Shown: positions 16,620 to 25,876, numbered from the stretch's first letter. The stretch: 64,000 bases of DNA from an uncultured Lachnospiraceae bacterium (GCA_910578825.1 CAJTSB010000009.1:420-64419), one strand, 5' to 3'. Numbers and translations: made by a program. Notes: generated from the sequence alone by a model not told the origin.

Positions 16620-18286
16620 ATGTCATCTTCATCAAAAGCCTCACTGATGGCATTTCCCGGCGCCACCATCGGCCATACTTTATCATCACTGTCAATGATA
16701 CAATCAATCAGTACCGGCATATCGCTCTCCAACGCCCTGGAAAATGCCTCCTGGAACTCTTCCTGCGTCGTGACGCGACATCCAACTGCCCCCATCGCCT
16801 CTGCCAGTTTCACAAAATCAACACTGTCATTTAATACAGTAGCGGAATAATGCTGTTCATAAAACAGTGTCTGCCACTGGCGCACCATTCCAAGCACATG
16901 ATTGTTGAGCACTACCTGGATTAAAGGCAGTTTCTGGCGCACTGCCGTTGCAATCTCATTCATGTTCATACGGAAACAGCCGTCCCCGGCAATATTTACA
17001 ACCTGCTTATCGGGATTTGCCATCTGTGCGCCAATCGCCGCACCGAGACCATATCCCATCGTTCCCAAACCTCCGGAAGAGATTAAAGTACGTGGCTGTT
17101 TATATTTATAGAACTGCGCTGCCCACATCTGATGCTGACCGACCTCTGTTACCATGATGGCATCGCCATTTGTCTGCTTATAGATTTCTTCTATAATATA
17201 GGGACCACTCAGCCCGGATTGTGAATATTTTAATGGATATTTCTCCTTATATTCCATAATCTGCTCAATCCATTCCGTATGTTCCTGCTGCTCCAGTTCC
17301 TGGTTCAGACGCGTTAAAATTTCCCTGATATCCCCAATGATATGGGCATCCGTAATAATATTCTTGTTAATCTCTGCCGGATCAATGTCAAATTGTAAGA
17401 TTTTGGCATTTTTTGCAAACTTCCTGGCATTCCCGGTTACACGGTCGCTGAACCGGACGCCAATCGCAATCAGCAAATCACACTCACTGACGCCGTAGTT
17501 AGACGTCTTCGTTCCATGCATTCCCAACATACCGGTATAGAGCCTGTGATTTCCATCAAATGCGCCCTTTCCCATCAGGGAATCGGTTACCGGAACCTGC
17601 ACCTTTTCCACAAATTCCAGAAGTTCACGGCTTGCACCTGAGATTACGGCTCCGCCACCCACAAATACATAGGGTTTTCTTGATTTGTGTATCATTTTCA
17701 CGGCTCTTGCGATAGCATCTTCTTCAATCGCTTTTCCAGAATACTCTTCCTTTTCAATTACAAGCGGTTTAAATTCTGTCTTATTGGAAGTAACATCCTT
17801 GGGAATATCTACAAGCACCGGACCCGGTCTGCCCTTCTGTGCAATACGAAACGCACGCCGGATTGTCCCGGCAAGTTTTGTAACATCCTTTACAATAAAA
17901 TTATGCTTTGTAATCGGTGTGGTGATTCCTGCAATGTCAATTTCCTGAAAACTGTCCTTTCCCAACAGGGAAACCCCGACATTACATGTGATAGCCACCA
18001 TAGGAACAGAATCCATATAGGCAGTAGCAATTCCAGTCACCAGATTGGTGGCGCCTGGCCCTGAAGTGGCAAAACAGACACCCACTCTTCCCGTTGTCCG
18101 GGCATAACCGTCCGCCGCATGGCTCGCTCCCTGTTCATGAGAGGTCAGTACATGTTTAATCTCATGACTATGCTTATATAATTCATCATATACATTTAAA
18201 ATGGCTCCTCCCGGATAACCAAAGACAGTATCCACACCTTGCTCTTTCAGACATTCAATAACAATCTGTGCTCCTGTCAGCTGCAT
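16601..18286 (-). CDS. ilvB: Acetolactate synthase, large catalytic subunit
   Basis: Condenses two pyruvates (or pyruvate and 2-oxobutyrate) for valine, leucine and isoleucine synthesis, using thiamine diphosphate, Mg and FAD. 561 residues. Visible: VFGYPGGAILNVYDEL, the catalytic Glu near residue 51 in SHEQGASHAADGYAR, and the ThDP motif beginning GDGCFRMN and ending LNN near 430-460. It is preceded by leuB and followed by serC. The regulatory subunit ilvN is not adjacent, nor are ilvC or ilvD. The last residues MAGVAK are encoded by a repeated hairpin element, so the C-terminal tail may have been rewritten by its insertion. Confidence 0.95.
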   Translation of the reverse strand: MQLTGAQIVIECLKEQGVDTVFGYPGGAILNVYDELYKHSHEIKHVLTSHEQGASHAADGYARTTGRVGVCFATSGPGATNLVTGIATAYMDSVPMVAITCNVGVSLLGKDSFQEIDIAGITTPITKHNFIVKDVTKLAGTIRRAFRIAQKGRPGPVLVDIPKDVTSNKTEFKPLVIEKEEYSGKAIEEDAIARAVKMIHKSRKPYVFVGGGAVISGASRELLEFVEKVQVPVTDSLMGKGAFDGNHRLYTGMLGMHGTKTSNYGVSECDLLIAIGVRFSDRVTGNARKFAKNAKILQFDIDPAEINKNIITDAHIIGDIREILTRLNQELEQQEHTEWIEQIMEYKEKYPLKYSQSGLSGPYIIEEIYKQTNGDAIMVTEVGQHQMWAAQFYKYKQPRTLISSGGLGTMGYGLGAAIGAQMANPDKQVVNIAGDGCFRMNMNEIATAVRQKLPLIQVVLNNHVLGMVRQWQTLFYEQHYSATVLNDSVDFVKLAEAMGAVGCRVTTQEEFQEAFSRALESDMPVLIDCIIDSDDKVWPMVAPGNAISEAFDEDDMAGVAK

Positions 18287-18304
18287 ATCTTTGTTCCTCG
18301 CTTT

Positions 18305-19408
18305 CTATTGTATCCTATCTGCAATCAAATCTCCCATTTCCACAGTTCCTACCTGGGTAACGAGAGCCTTCTTATCTTCTTCCTGAGGCATAATGTCGAT
18401 GGTACGATACTGCTCCTTCAACACCTGTCTGACTGCTGTCTCGATGGCGTCCGCCTCCTGATCCAAATCAAACGAATACCTGAGCATCATCGCCGCGCTT
18501 AAGATTGTCGCAATCGGATTGGCAATTCCCTTACCTGCGATATCCGGCGCAGAACCGCCGCTGGGCTCATACAAACCAAATTTCGTATCGTTTAAGCTTG
18601 CCGATGACAGCATACCAATCGAACCGGTGACCATGCTTGCCTCATCTGATAATATATCACCAAACATATTCTCTGTCAAAATCACGTCGAATTGCGCAGG
18701 ATCTTTGACCAACTGCATTGCACAATTATCCACAAGCATATGCTCCAGGTTAACTTGAGGATAATCCTTCGCAACCTCTTCCACAACTTTCCGCCATAGC
18801 CTTGAGGAATCCAGCACATTTGCCTTATCCACACTGGTAACTTTCTTCCTGCGTTTCATTGCAATATCAAATCCACGCTTTGCAATCCTGCGAATTTCAT
18901 TTTCATTGTAGGTAAGCGTGTCTACCGCCGTCATCACGCCATCTCGCTCTTTCGTACAGCGTTCTCCAAAGTACAGACCTCCGGTCAGCTCACGCATAAT
19001 CATCATATCAAAGCCATCCCCGATAATATCATCCCTCAGGGGGCAGGCTGCCTTCAATTCCTCATACAGGTATGCCGGCCTTAAATTGGCAAATAAGTTC
19101 AGGGATTTGCGCAATTTCAAAAGTCCTGCCTCCGGTCTTAAGTTCGCCGGAAGCTTATACCAGGGAGATGTGCTTGTATTCCCTCCGATAGAACCCATCA
19201 GCACAGCGTCCGATTTCTTTGCCTGTGCAATCGCCTCATCAGTCAGTGGGACTCCAGTGGCATCGATAGAAACGCCTCCCATCAATATTTCTTCATAAGA
19301 AAAAGAATGTCCAAAGACTTTCCCCACCTTATCTAACACTTTCTTCGCTTCGCTTACAATTTCCGGCCCAATTCCATCCCCGGAAATTACTCCAACCTGA
19401 TAATTCAT
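18305..19408 (-). CDS. leuB: 3-isopropylmalate dehydrogenase
   Basis: Oxidatively decarboxylates 3-isopropylmalate in leucine synthesis, using NAD and a divalent metal. 367 residues. Visible: the N-terminal GVISGDGIGPEIV, the substrate-binding arginine region, the YWGER-like LYFGERC, and the cofactor/metal segment LTENMFGDILSDEASM near 245, with EPSGGSAPDIAGKGIANP near 285. The ATG follows AAGGAGG. Separated from leuA, leuC and leuD, which are not in the window. The 51-base gap from yajC carries a strong hairpin that may reduce read-through. Confidence 0.96.
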   Translation of the reverse strand: MNYQVGVISGDGIGPEIVSEAKKVLDKVGKVFGHSFSYEEILMGGVSIDATGVPLTDEAIAQAKKSDAVLMGSIGGNTSTSPWYKLPANLRPEAGLLKLRKSLNLFANLRPAYLYEELKAACPLRDDIIGDGFDMMIMRELTGGLYFGERCTKERDGVMTAVDTLTYNENEIRRIAKRGFDIAMKRRKKVTSVDKANVLDSSRLWRKVVEEVAKDYPQVNLEHMLVDNCAMQLVKDPAQFDVILTENMFGDILSDEASMVTGSIGMLSSASLNDTKFGLYEPSGGSAPDIAGKGIANPIATILSAAMMLRYSFDLDQEADAIETAVRQVLKEQYRTIDIMPQEEDKKALVTQVGTVEMGDLIADRIQ

Positions 19409-19425
19409 AACTTCCTCCTTAACGT

Positions 19426-19460
19426 AAAGCGAAACTCCGCAACAAGTTGCGGAGCGCTTT
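19426..19460 (-). terminator. Hairpin between yajC and leuB (possible weak terminator or processing site)
   Basis: CTCCGCAAC and GTTGCGGAG pair perfectly; outer arms AAAGCG and CGCTTT extend the stem. No proper T-run follows on the minus strand, so partial termination or RNA protection is more likely than a full stop. Confidence 0.5.
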
Positions 19461-19783
19461 TACTTACTTTCTTTATCCACCGCATCCTCTGGTTTCTCCA
19501 CCAAGGCAATGGCTGATTTCTGCATGGGAATACGGCAGTTCTTGTTGCTTCCGAACTCTACAATAATCGTATCTTCCGTAATATCAATCACCGTTCCGTA
19601 AAATCCACTTGTTGTCAAAATTGTATCACCCGTCGCAAGCTCCGAGAGCATGGCATTCTTCCTCTTCGTCTCCTTCTGCTGCGGACGAATCATCATAAAA
19701 TAAAGAGCTACCAACATTACAACAATCCAGATAATTGAAAATCCGGACATGCTTCCGGCATTTGCCTGTAACAAAATAGACAT
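19460..19783 (-). CDS. yajC: Preprotein translocase accessory subunit YajC
   Basis: A 107-residue single-span membrane protein that associates with SecDF/YidC in protein export. The hydrophobic segment GFSIIWIVVMLVALYFMMIRP covers about residues 14-34, followed by PQQKETKRKNAMLSEL and the conserved GDTILTTSGFYGTVIDI beta domain. Position directly downstream of tgt is the classic tgt-yajC arrangement. The usual secD/secF partners do not follow; leuB does. Confidence 0.95.
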   Translation of the reverse strand: MSILLQANAGSMSGFSIIWIVVMLVALYFMMIRPQQKETKRKNAMLSELATGDTILTTSGFYGTVIDITEDTIIVEFGSNKNCRIPMQKSAIALVEKPEDAVDKESK

Positions 19784-19938
19784 TCTTTTTCCTCCTGATT
19801 CTCTTCTCTTTTCTATTCAGAACTCTCATTTCACCCGCGTAATTTTACGCGCTTATACCATTTTACACAAAATAGGGCATAAGGGCAAGTGTTTTCCTGG
19901 ATTTTATGAAAATAAGTTCCGTCAGCTGATCGAAACAG

Positions 19939-21072
19939 CTACTTCCCCGACATTCCCATCCGCTCCAACTTCTCCTTCTTATACGAATGAAACCTTCCTT
20001 CATCCAATGATTCTCTGATTTCTTCCATCATAGTATTATAAAAATACAGGTTATGGAGCACACACAGACGCATTCCCAACATTTCCTTTGCCTTGAGAAG
20101 ATGCCGGATATACGCCCTGCTGTAATGCTGACATGCGGGACATCCGCACCCCTCTTCGATGGGCCGCGCGTCCAATTCATATTTCTGGTTAAAGAGATTC
20201 ATCTTTCCATGATTGGTATACACATGTCCATGGCGTCCATTGCGACTCGGATAGACGCAGTCAAAGAAATCTACGCCACGCTCCACGCCCTCTAAGATAT
20301 TTGCAGGGGTTCCCACGCCCATAAGATACGTCGGCTTGTCCTTTGGCAGATGCGGCACGGTCACATCCAGGATATGATACATTTCCTCGTGGCTCTCTCC
20401 CACAGCAAGCCCGCCAATGGCATAACCATCCAGATCAAGTTCCGCAATTGCTTTCGCGTGCTCGATACGGATATCGTCAAATATTGCGCCCTGATTAATC
20501 CCGAATAACATCTGCTGCCGGTTAATGGTTGTCTCCAGACCGTTTAAACGTTCCATCTCCTGCTTGCAGCGTTTCAGCCACCGCGTTGTCCGTGCCACCG
20601 ACGCCTCCACATAGGAGCGTTCCGCTACGCTTGAAGGACATTCGTCAAACGCCATCGCAATCGTGGAGGCAAGATGGGACTGAATCTGCATACTCTGCTC
20701 CGGTCCCATAAAAATATTCTTTCCGTCAATATGGGAATGGAAATATACGCCCTCCTCTTTAATCTTGCGCAGTCCGGCAAGCGAAAACACCTGAAATCCA
20801 CCGGAATCCGTGAGAATGGGTTTGTCCCAGACCATAAATTTGTGGAGTCCTCCAAGTTTATTTATCACCTCATCTCCGGGACGTACATGGAGATGATACG
20901 TGTTCGAAAGCTGTACCTGCGTCTTGATTTGCTGCAAATCCTGCGTAGAGACCGCGCCCTTGATTGCAGCAACCGTCCCGACATTCATAAACACCGGGGT
21001 CTGGATGACGCCGTGTACCGTATGAAATTCTCCGCGCTTTGCGCGGCCTTCCTGTTTTAATAATTTATACAT
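19939..21072 (-). CDS. tgt: tRNA-guanine(34) transglycosylase (queuine tRNA-ribosyltransferase)
   Basis: Exchanges guanine at the wobble position of GUN-anticodon tRNAs for a queuosine precursor. 377 residues. Visible: the active-site stretch TDSGGFQVFSLAGLRKI near residue 90, DVFDCV-like VDFFDCVYPSRNGRHGH near 260, and the C-terminal zinc site GCGCPACQHYSRAY with a later His. Start ATG 21072 follows GAGGAAA; the frame to 21138 is upstream leader. queA is not adjacent. Followed by yajC. Confidence 0.96.
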   Translation of the reverse strand: MYKLLKQEGRAKRGEFHTVHGVIQTPVFMNVGTVAAIKGAVSTQDLQQIKTQVQLSNTYHLHVRPGDEVINKLGGLHKFMVWDKPILTDSGGFQVFSLAGLRKIKEEGVYFHSHIDGKNIFMGPEQSMQIQSHLASTIAMAFDECPSSVAERSYVEASVARTTRWLKRCKQEMERLNGLETTINRQQMLFGINQGAIFDDIRIEHAKAIAELDLDGYAIGGLAVGESHEEMYHILDVTVPHLPKDKPTYLMGVGTPANILEGVERGVDFFDCVYPSRNGRHGHVYTNHGKMNLFNQKYELDARPIEEGCGCPACQHYSRAYIRHLLKAKEMLGMRLCVLHNLYFYNTMMEEIRESLDEGRFHSYKKEKLERMGMSGK

Positions 21073-21149
21073 AAAAATTTCCTCTTCGTTTTCCCAATTT
21101 TGATTTGAACCTATTCCTATAATTTCCATCACATACAAAAGCCGAGAAA

Positions 21150-21178
21150 AGTATAACAGATTCAGATTCCTTACACAA
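21150..21178 (-). promoter_or_regulatory. Promoter of tgt
   Basis: TTGTGT, 17 bases, TATACT with a TG one base before the -10 (extended -10). It lies 78 bases upstream of the tgt ATG. Confidence 0.6.
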
Positions 21179-21189
21179 GTAAAAACTAC

Positions 21190-21218
21190 TTTTCATTTAC
21201 AACATTATTGATTATAAT
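21190..21218 (+). promoter_or_regulatory. Probable promoter of aroC
   Basis: Perfect -10 TATAAT with a weak TTTTCA 17 bases upstream. It lies 80 bases before the aroC ATG, next to the divergent tgt promoter. Confidence 0.45.
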
Positions 21219-21297
21219 GAATATGGTTCACAGAACAAGCGTAAAGGAAACAGACTTTACGATAATTCATAAAATAATACACATTCAGGAGGTCTTT

Positions 21298-22452
21298 ATG
21301 GCTGGCTCATCATTCGGAAAACATTTTCAGATTACAACCTGGGGAGAATCCCATGGGAAGGGCATCGGCGTTGTCGTGGACGGCTGCCCCGCAGGGCTTG
21401 CCCTGTGCGAATCAGATATACAACACTTTTTGGACAGGCGCAAACCCGGGCAATCCAGGTATTCAACGCCCCGTAAAGAGGCCGACAAGGTAGAAATCCT
21501 CTCCGGCGTCTTTGAAGGACGCACAACCGGAACCCCGATTAGCCTTGTCATCTTTAATCAGGATCAGCGTTCCCGAGATTACGGAGATATTGCGACCTAT
21601 TACCGCCCGGGGCACGCAGATTATACGTTTGATGAAAAATACGGTTTCCGGGATTACCGCGGCGGCGGAAGATCTTCCGGACGCGAGACAATCGGACGCG
21701 TTGCCGGAGGCGCGATTGCCGTTAAAATCCTGCAACAGCTTGGCATTTCTTTTCTGACATATTCACGCGCCATCGGTCCAGTCACGATTCCACATACGGC
21801 AGACGAACTTCTTTCCGTCTTTGAACAAAACCATGAAGATTCTTTTGCCAAAATTCAAAATCAGATTCTGACAAATCCTCTCTATATGCCGGATCATGAT
21901 TCTTCTGAGAAAGCACAGGCATATCTGGAAGATTGTATGAAACATACGGACTCCGCAGGTGGAATTATCGAAGGAATTATCACCGGCGTTCCTGCGGGAA
22001 TCGGCGAACCGGTGTTTGAAAAGCTTGACGCCAATCTGGCAAAAGCCATCTTCTCCATTGGCGCCGTCAAAGGCTTTGAGATTGGCGACGGTTTCCTGGC
22101 TGCCGCTGCAAAAGGTTCTCAAAATAACGACGCCTTCTGCATGAACAATGGAGCGGTCACACCTGTCACCAACCACGCGGGCGGCGTCTTAGGCGGCATC
22201 AGCAGCGGTGCGCCCATCATTTACCGGGCAGCCTTCAAACCGACCCCCTCCATCGCCTCCACACAGCAGACAGTCAATAACGCCCAGGAAGAAATTTCCA
22301 TTTCCATCCATGGACGGCATGATCCCATTATTGTCCCAAGAGCTGTTGTCGTAGTGGAATGCATGGCGGCATTGACGCTCTTAGACCTGATACTGGAAAA
22401 TACCAGCGCAAAAATGGAGTCATTAGAGAAACTATATGGGTCCGGCGTATAA
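21298..22452 (+). CDS. aroC: Chorismate synthase
   Basis: Last step of the shikimate pathway: eliminates phosphate from EPSP to give chorismate, using reduced FMN. 384 residues from ATG 21298, which follows AGGAGG; the frame extends to 21208 without a ribosome site. Signatures: FGKHFQITTWGESHGKGIG at the N-terminus, FRDYRGGGRSSGRET near 115, and PTPSIAS plus GRHDPIIVPRAVVV near the C-terminus. Monocistronic on the plus strand. A short CGGCGT/ACGCCG hairpin overlaps the stop codon but lacks a T-run. Its product feeds prephenate, used by TrhP-type enzymes, but that link to the next operon is only suggestive. Confidence 0.96.
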   Translation: MAGSSFGKHFQITTWGESHGKGIGVVVDGCPAGLALCESDIQHFLDRRKPGQSRYSTPRKEADKVEILSGVFEGRTTGTPISLVIFNQDQRSRDYGDIATYYRPGHADYTFDEKYGFRDYRGGGRSSGRETIGRVAGGAIAVKILQQLGISFLTYSRAIGPVTIPHTADELLSVFEQNHEDSFAKIQNQILTNPLYMPDHDSSEKAQAYLEDCMKHTDSAGGIIEGIITGVPAGIGEPVFEKLDANLAKAIFSIGAVKGFEIGDGFLAAAAKGSQNNDAFCMNNGAVTPVTNHAGGVLGGISSGAPIIYRAAFKPTPSIASTQQTVNNAQEEISISIHGRHDPIIVPRAVVVVECMAALTLLDLILENTSAKMESLEKLYGSGV

Positions 22453-22527
22453 AACGCCGTCCCCCATAAACTCTAACAACTCCATACACTTCGAATCCTC
22501 TCAATCCGGATCGATTCCCTGTCAACC

Positions 22528-23586
22528 TCACGCCAGCTTATGAATATGGATGCAGTTCGGCTGGTCGATGGAAATCGGCTTATCCATCATCAGAAAATAT
22601 TTTTTTTCATAATCGACCTGAAACGTTGTAATCTCATTCGTGTCATGATTCAGGCTGACAAAATGTTTGCCATCCGGGAAAATTGCCAGCGTCTTGGGAT
22701 AATCCCCGCTGATTTTGGACTCACAGACTTCTGTTAATTCCCCGCTCTTTTCATCAATCTCATAAATCATCACTGAATTGGCTCCTGCATTGGAACAGAA
22801 CAGGTATTTTCCGTCGGCGCTGATTTCCATGCCGGAAGCAGCACAGCCATTACGGCCATCCTCTTTATTGACTGAAGGCACTGTCTGTATCTCTTCGAAT
22901 ATCGGTCCTTCCGGCGCACACTCATAGCGATATGCATTGATTTCATTGCTCTCCTCACATAACACATAGGCATGATTTCCATCCTTGCCAAAACGTATCA
23001 TACGGGGTGAGGAATCAAGCGGCGAACGAATGATATCCGCCAGTTTCAGCTTACCCTTCTCAAAATCAATCTGATAAATTTTCACATGGTCGAGACCGCC
23101 GTCCACGGCACATAGAAATTTCTCCCATGGCGTCAACTCCACACAATTTACATGCGGACGATAATTATGCTCCGCAATACTTCTGCCCATACCTGTGTGG
23201 AAAATACCGTCTGCAATACCCTCAATGCTTCCATCTTCATTCAATTTCATCATGGAAACCCTGCCGTCATGGTATCCGCCCACGAACAGATAGCGGTTTT
23301 GCTTATCTACCGACACATAACACCCGCGCATACCGCCAATCCATTTCTCATTGATTGGCTCCAGATCCCCATCCTCCAAAATGCGAAATGCCGCCACACC
23401 TTCATCTGCTATGGAATATAAAAACCTACCGTCGGCAGAAACCGTCAAATCAGAAGGATTGCTGATCGGAACCACTTTTCGTTCCTTTAATTTCCCTTCC
23501 TCAATATCCAGATCGTAAATATGGATACCGACACTTGAACCATGTGTATACGTTCCTACATATGCTACATATTTTTCTTTATCCAT
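22528..23586 (-). CDS. Lactonase-family beta-propeller protein (6-phosphogluconolactonase-like)
   Basis: A 352-residue soluble seven-bladed beta-propeller of the PF10282 type, whose studied members hydrolyse 6-phosphogluconolactone. The N-terminal YVAYVGTYTHGSSVGIHIYD and repeated blades ending in motifs like SADGRFLYSI, SADGKYLFCSN and FPDGKHFVSL are visible. ATG 23586 follows GGAGGAG, inside the last codons of the U32 gene (8-base overlap). No other pentose-phosphate genes are nearby, so the substrate is a family inference only. Confidence 0.85.
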   Translation of the reverse strand: MDKEKYVAYVGTYTHGSSVGIHIYDLDIEEGKLKERKVVPISNPSDLTVSADGRFLYSIADEGVAAFRILEDGDLEPINEKWIGGMRGCYVSVDKQNRYLFVGGYHDGRVSMMKLNEDGSIEGIADGIFHTGMGRSIAEHNYRPHVNCVELTPWEKFLCAVDGGLDHVKIYQIDFEKGKLKLADIIRSPLDSSPRMIRFGKDGNHAYVLCEESNEINAYRYECAPEGPIFEEIQTVPSVNKEDGRNGCAASGMEISADGKYLFCSNAGANSVMIYEIDEKSGELTEVCESKISGDYPKTLAIFPDGKHFVSLNHDTNEITTFQVDYEKKYFLMMDKPISIDQPNCIHIHKLA

Positions 23587-24820
23587 CTGCCTGCTCCTCC
23601 TTCTCTTGTCTGCGCAAGACATCAAATCTTGTCAATGGTTTTCCTAAATCAATATATAACACTTGTTTGGGATGGGGCGCTGACTCCATCTCATTGCCTT
23701 CTTCATCGCATATCGACTGAACAACTGCCATCAGATTCTCCCCGTCAGGTTTCATAACTTCAATCTCTTCTCCCACGGAAAACTTATTCCGCTGTTCTAT
23801 GCGATAGCCTTTCTCGCTGTGCTCTCCAACGATTCCCAGATACGTATATTCCTTTACATACGTATTATTGTCATAAATCTGTGTATGTTCATCCGGCTTT
23901 CCAAAGAAAAATCCGGTCGTAAACTGACGATAAGTACAACCGACAATCTGCTCTAAATACCATGGCATATTCTTCTGATATAATTCCTGTGAAATAAAGT
24001 AATCATCAATCGCCCTGCGATACGTTCTCGCCACTGTCGCCACATAAAGCGCTGTCTTCATTCTGCCTTCTATTTTAAAACTGTCAATTCCCGCCCGTAC
24101 AAGCTCCGGTATATGTTCAATCATACATAAATCCCTGGAATTGAAAATATAAGTGCCTCTCTCATTCTCATAAACCGGCATATATTCTCCCGGCCGCGTC
24201 TCCTCGACCACCGCGTATTTCCAGCGGCACGGATGAGTACAGGCTCCCTGGTTTGCATCCCTTCCGGTAAAATAATTACTGAGCAGGCATCTTCCGGAAT
24301 AGGATATGCACATCGCACCATGAATGAACGTCTCTATCTCCATATCTTCCGGAATACGCGCCCGAATCTCCGCAATTTCCTGTAAAGAAAGTTCCCTCGC
24401 CGAAACAACACGTTTCGCTCCCAGCTGATGCCAGAACTGATACGTTCCATAATTCGTATTATTCGCCTGCGTAGAAATGTGGATTTCCAGTTCCGGACAT
24501 ACTTCCCGCGCAATTGCAAACACGCCCGGATCAGAAATAATCAACGCGTCAGGTTTGATCTCATTTAATTCCACAAAATATTCCCGTACCCCCGCAAGGT
24601 CCTCGTTGTGTGCCAGAATATTTGCCGTCACATAGACTTTTACCCCGTGCTCATGCGCAAACACAATTCCAAGACGCATATCTTCCATTGTAAAATTTTT
24701 CGCTTTTGCCCGCAGTCCAAATGATTCACCGCCAATATAAACGGCGTCTGCACCAAAAATCACGGCAATCTTTAATACTTCAAGGCTGCTTGCCGGTACG
24801 AGTAATTCCGGTTTCTTCAT
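23579..24820 (-). CDS. U32-family protein, TrhP/YrrO-like (wobble-uridine hydroxylation)
   Basis: Labelled peptidase U32, but close relatives (TrhP, YrrN/YrrO) use prephenate to hydroxylate U34 of tRNA. 413 residues. The N-terminus KPELLVPASSLEVLKIAVIFGADAVYIGG is typical, and the family's conserved Cys set is in CISYSGRCLLSNYF and GACTHPCRWKY, about residues 174-206, suggesting an iron-sulfur cluster. Bacillus has two U32 genes here; only one is present. The O-methyltransferase just upstream would methylate the hydroxylated base, which supports the tRNA role. Confidence 0.85.
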   Translation of the reverse strand: MKKPELLVPASSLEVLKIAVIFGADAVYIGGESFGLRAKAKNFTMEDMRLGIVFAHEHGVKVYVTANILAHNEDLAGVREYFVELNEIKPDALIISDPGVFAIAREVCPELEIHISTQANNTNYGTYQFWHQLGAKRVVSARELSLQEIAEIRARIPEDMEIETFIHGAMCISYSGRCLLSNYFTGRDANQGACTHPCRWKYAVVEETRPGEYMPVYENERGTYIFNSRDLCMIEHIPELVRAGIDSFKIEGRMKTALYVATVARTYRRAIDDYFISQELYQKNMPWYLEQIVGCTYRQFTTGFFFGKPDEHTQIYDNNTYVKEYTYLGIVGEHSEKGYRIEQRNKFSVGEEIEVMKPDGENLMAVVQSICDEEGNEMESAPHPKQVLYIDLGKPLTRFDVLRRQEKEEQADG

Positions 24821-24830
24821 GGTTGCCTCC

Positions 24831-25496
24831 TCATGTCATATGGCCCTCCTTGGGACTTATCCTTACACTGACCGTAGTGCCATCCCCGATGGGAAATACA
24901 CAGGTCGTCAGCTCATCCATATGAGTCAGTTGATACAAATACTCACGCATACGTTTGTGTATGGTGCGATTTCTTCTCGTCACAGCAAAATGAGACTCCA
25001 AAATATCTCCATCCTGCAACACATTATCAGAAACCAGTATGCCGCCTGGACATAAAAGGCGCATAACCTCCGGGAGAAAATGAATATACTGCCCCTTCGC
25101 TGCATCCATAAAAATGAAATCGTATGGCCCATCCAACTCCCGCATAACCTGCGCGGCGTCTCCCTCCAATAATTGTATCACATTCTCCTTCCCATTGCGC
25201 ATAAAATTTTCACGCGCGACGGGAATTCTCTTTGCATAATTCTCTATCGTAGTAATTTTACAGGATACAGGATTATAATATTCCATCAATAATGCGGAAA
25301 ATCCCACTGCCGTCCCCACCTCCAGAATACGTTTCGGGCGGTTCATGGCAAGCAGGAGTCTTAAAAGATTCTGCGTTTCACGCCGGATGACAGGCACATG
25401 GTTCTTATGCGCCTCCTCTTCCAATTCCAGCAAAAAACTGGGTTTTCCTCCATCCAGAGAGTTAATGTACGTACTTAAACGCTCTTCTACTATCAT
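24831..25496 (-). CDS. trmR: Class I SAM O-methyltransferase, TrmR-like (tRNA 5-hydroxyuridine methylase)
   Basis: A 221-residue methyltransferase of the caffeoyl-CoA/catechol type. SAM motif I ILEVGTAVGFSALL near residue 59, the metal/catalytic segment YDFIFMDAAKGQY near 127, and ILVSDNVLQDG near 155. In Bacillus the yrrM product at the same place (between mltG and the U32 genes) forms 5-methoxyuridine at tRNA position 34. The start ATG overlaps the stop of the MltG-like gene (ATGA). The family assignment is firm; the tRNA role rests on gene order. Confidence 0.8.
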   Translation of the reverse strand: MIVEERLSTYINSLDGGKPSFLLELEEEAHKNHVPVIRRETQNLLRLLLAMNRPKRILEVGTAVGFSALLMEYYNPVSCKITTIENYAKRIPVARENFMRNGKENVIQLLEGDAAQVMRELDGPYDFIFMDAAKGQYIHFLPEVMRLLCPGGILVSDNVLQDGDILESHFAVTRRNRTIHKRMREYLYQLTHMDELTTCVFPIGDGTTVSVRISPKEGHMT

Positions 25497-25876
25497 TCCT
25501 CAGTTTCCTCAATCTCTTCTTCTGCCATCACCTGCATCATTTCCTTTGCAGTCTGGGAAGTATTGAGTGTGTAGGTTCCCGGTTTCAGCTTATCATCATA
25601 ATCCAATACGAAAAGTTGAATCATAAACAGCAGACCGCTGTCCACCAGTTTCTTCTCTTCCAGCAGATTTCCCAGCTCCAGAGGAGACATTCCCTCTTTA
25701 ATTTGCACCGTCATATCCTGCCCCGGAGTTTCCTCCATGGCAGGCTCGGTAAATATCCGGTAACCCATGTCATAGGCAGTCTTTCCGGTCCTCAGGACCA
25801 CAATCACAATCAAAACCATGATGGAAAAACTTAAAACGCTGCCCACCACATTCAATGCAATCTTGCTTTTTCCCAT
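25493..25876 (-). CDS. MltG-like N-terminal membrane domain without the catalytic domain
   Basis: 127 residues. One N-terminal membrane helix (about 10-28), then a LysM-like module (TVQIKEGMSPLELGNLLEE, VDSGLLFMI, KLKPGTYTLNTSQTAKEMMQ) that is the typical front part of MltG endolytic transglycosylases, then an acidic tail and a stop. Full MltG proteins are over 300 residues and carry the YceG catalytic domain with an essential Glu; it is absent here. The place in the operon, next to ruvX, DUF1292 and trmR, is that of mltG, so this looks like a domain-reduced derivative rather than an annotation error. It may bind glycan or regulate a full-length paralogue elsewhere. Confidence 0.75.
   Translation of the reverse strand: MGKSKIALNVVGSVLSFSIMVLIVIVVLRTGKTAYDMGYRIFTEPAMEETPGQDMTVQIKEGMSPLELGNLLEEKKLVDSGLLFMIQLFVLDYDDKLKPGTYTLNTSQTAKEMMQVMAEEEIEETEE

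Noticed and set aside
22440..22465. CGGCGT/ACGCCG hairpin at the aroC stop as a terminator
   Set aside because: Six-base stem overlapping the stop codon and followed by C-rich sequence, not T's.
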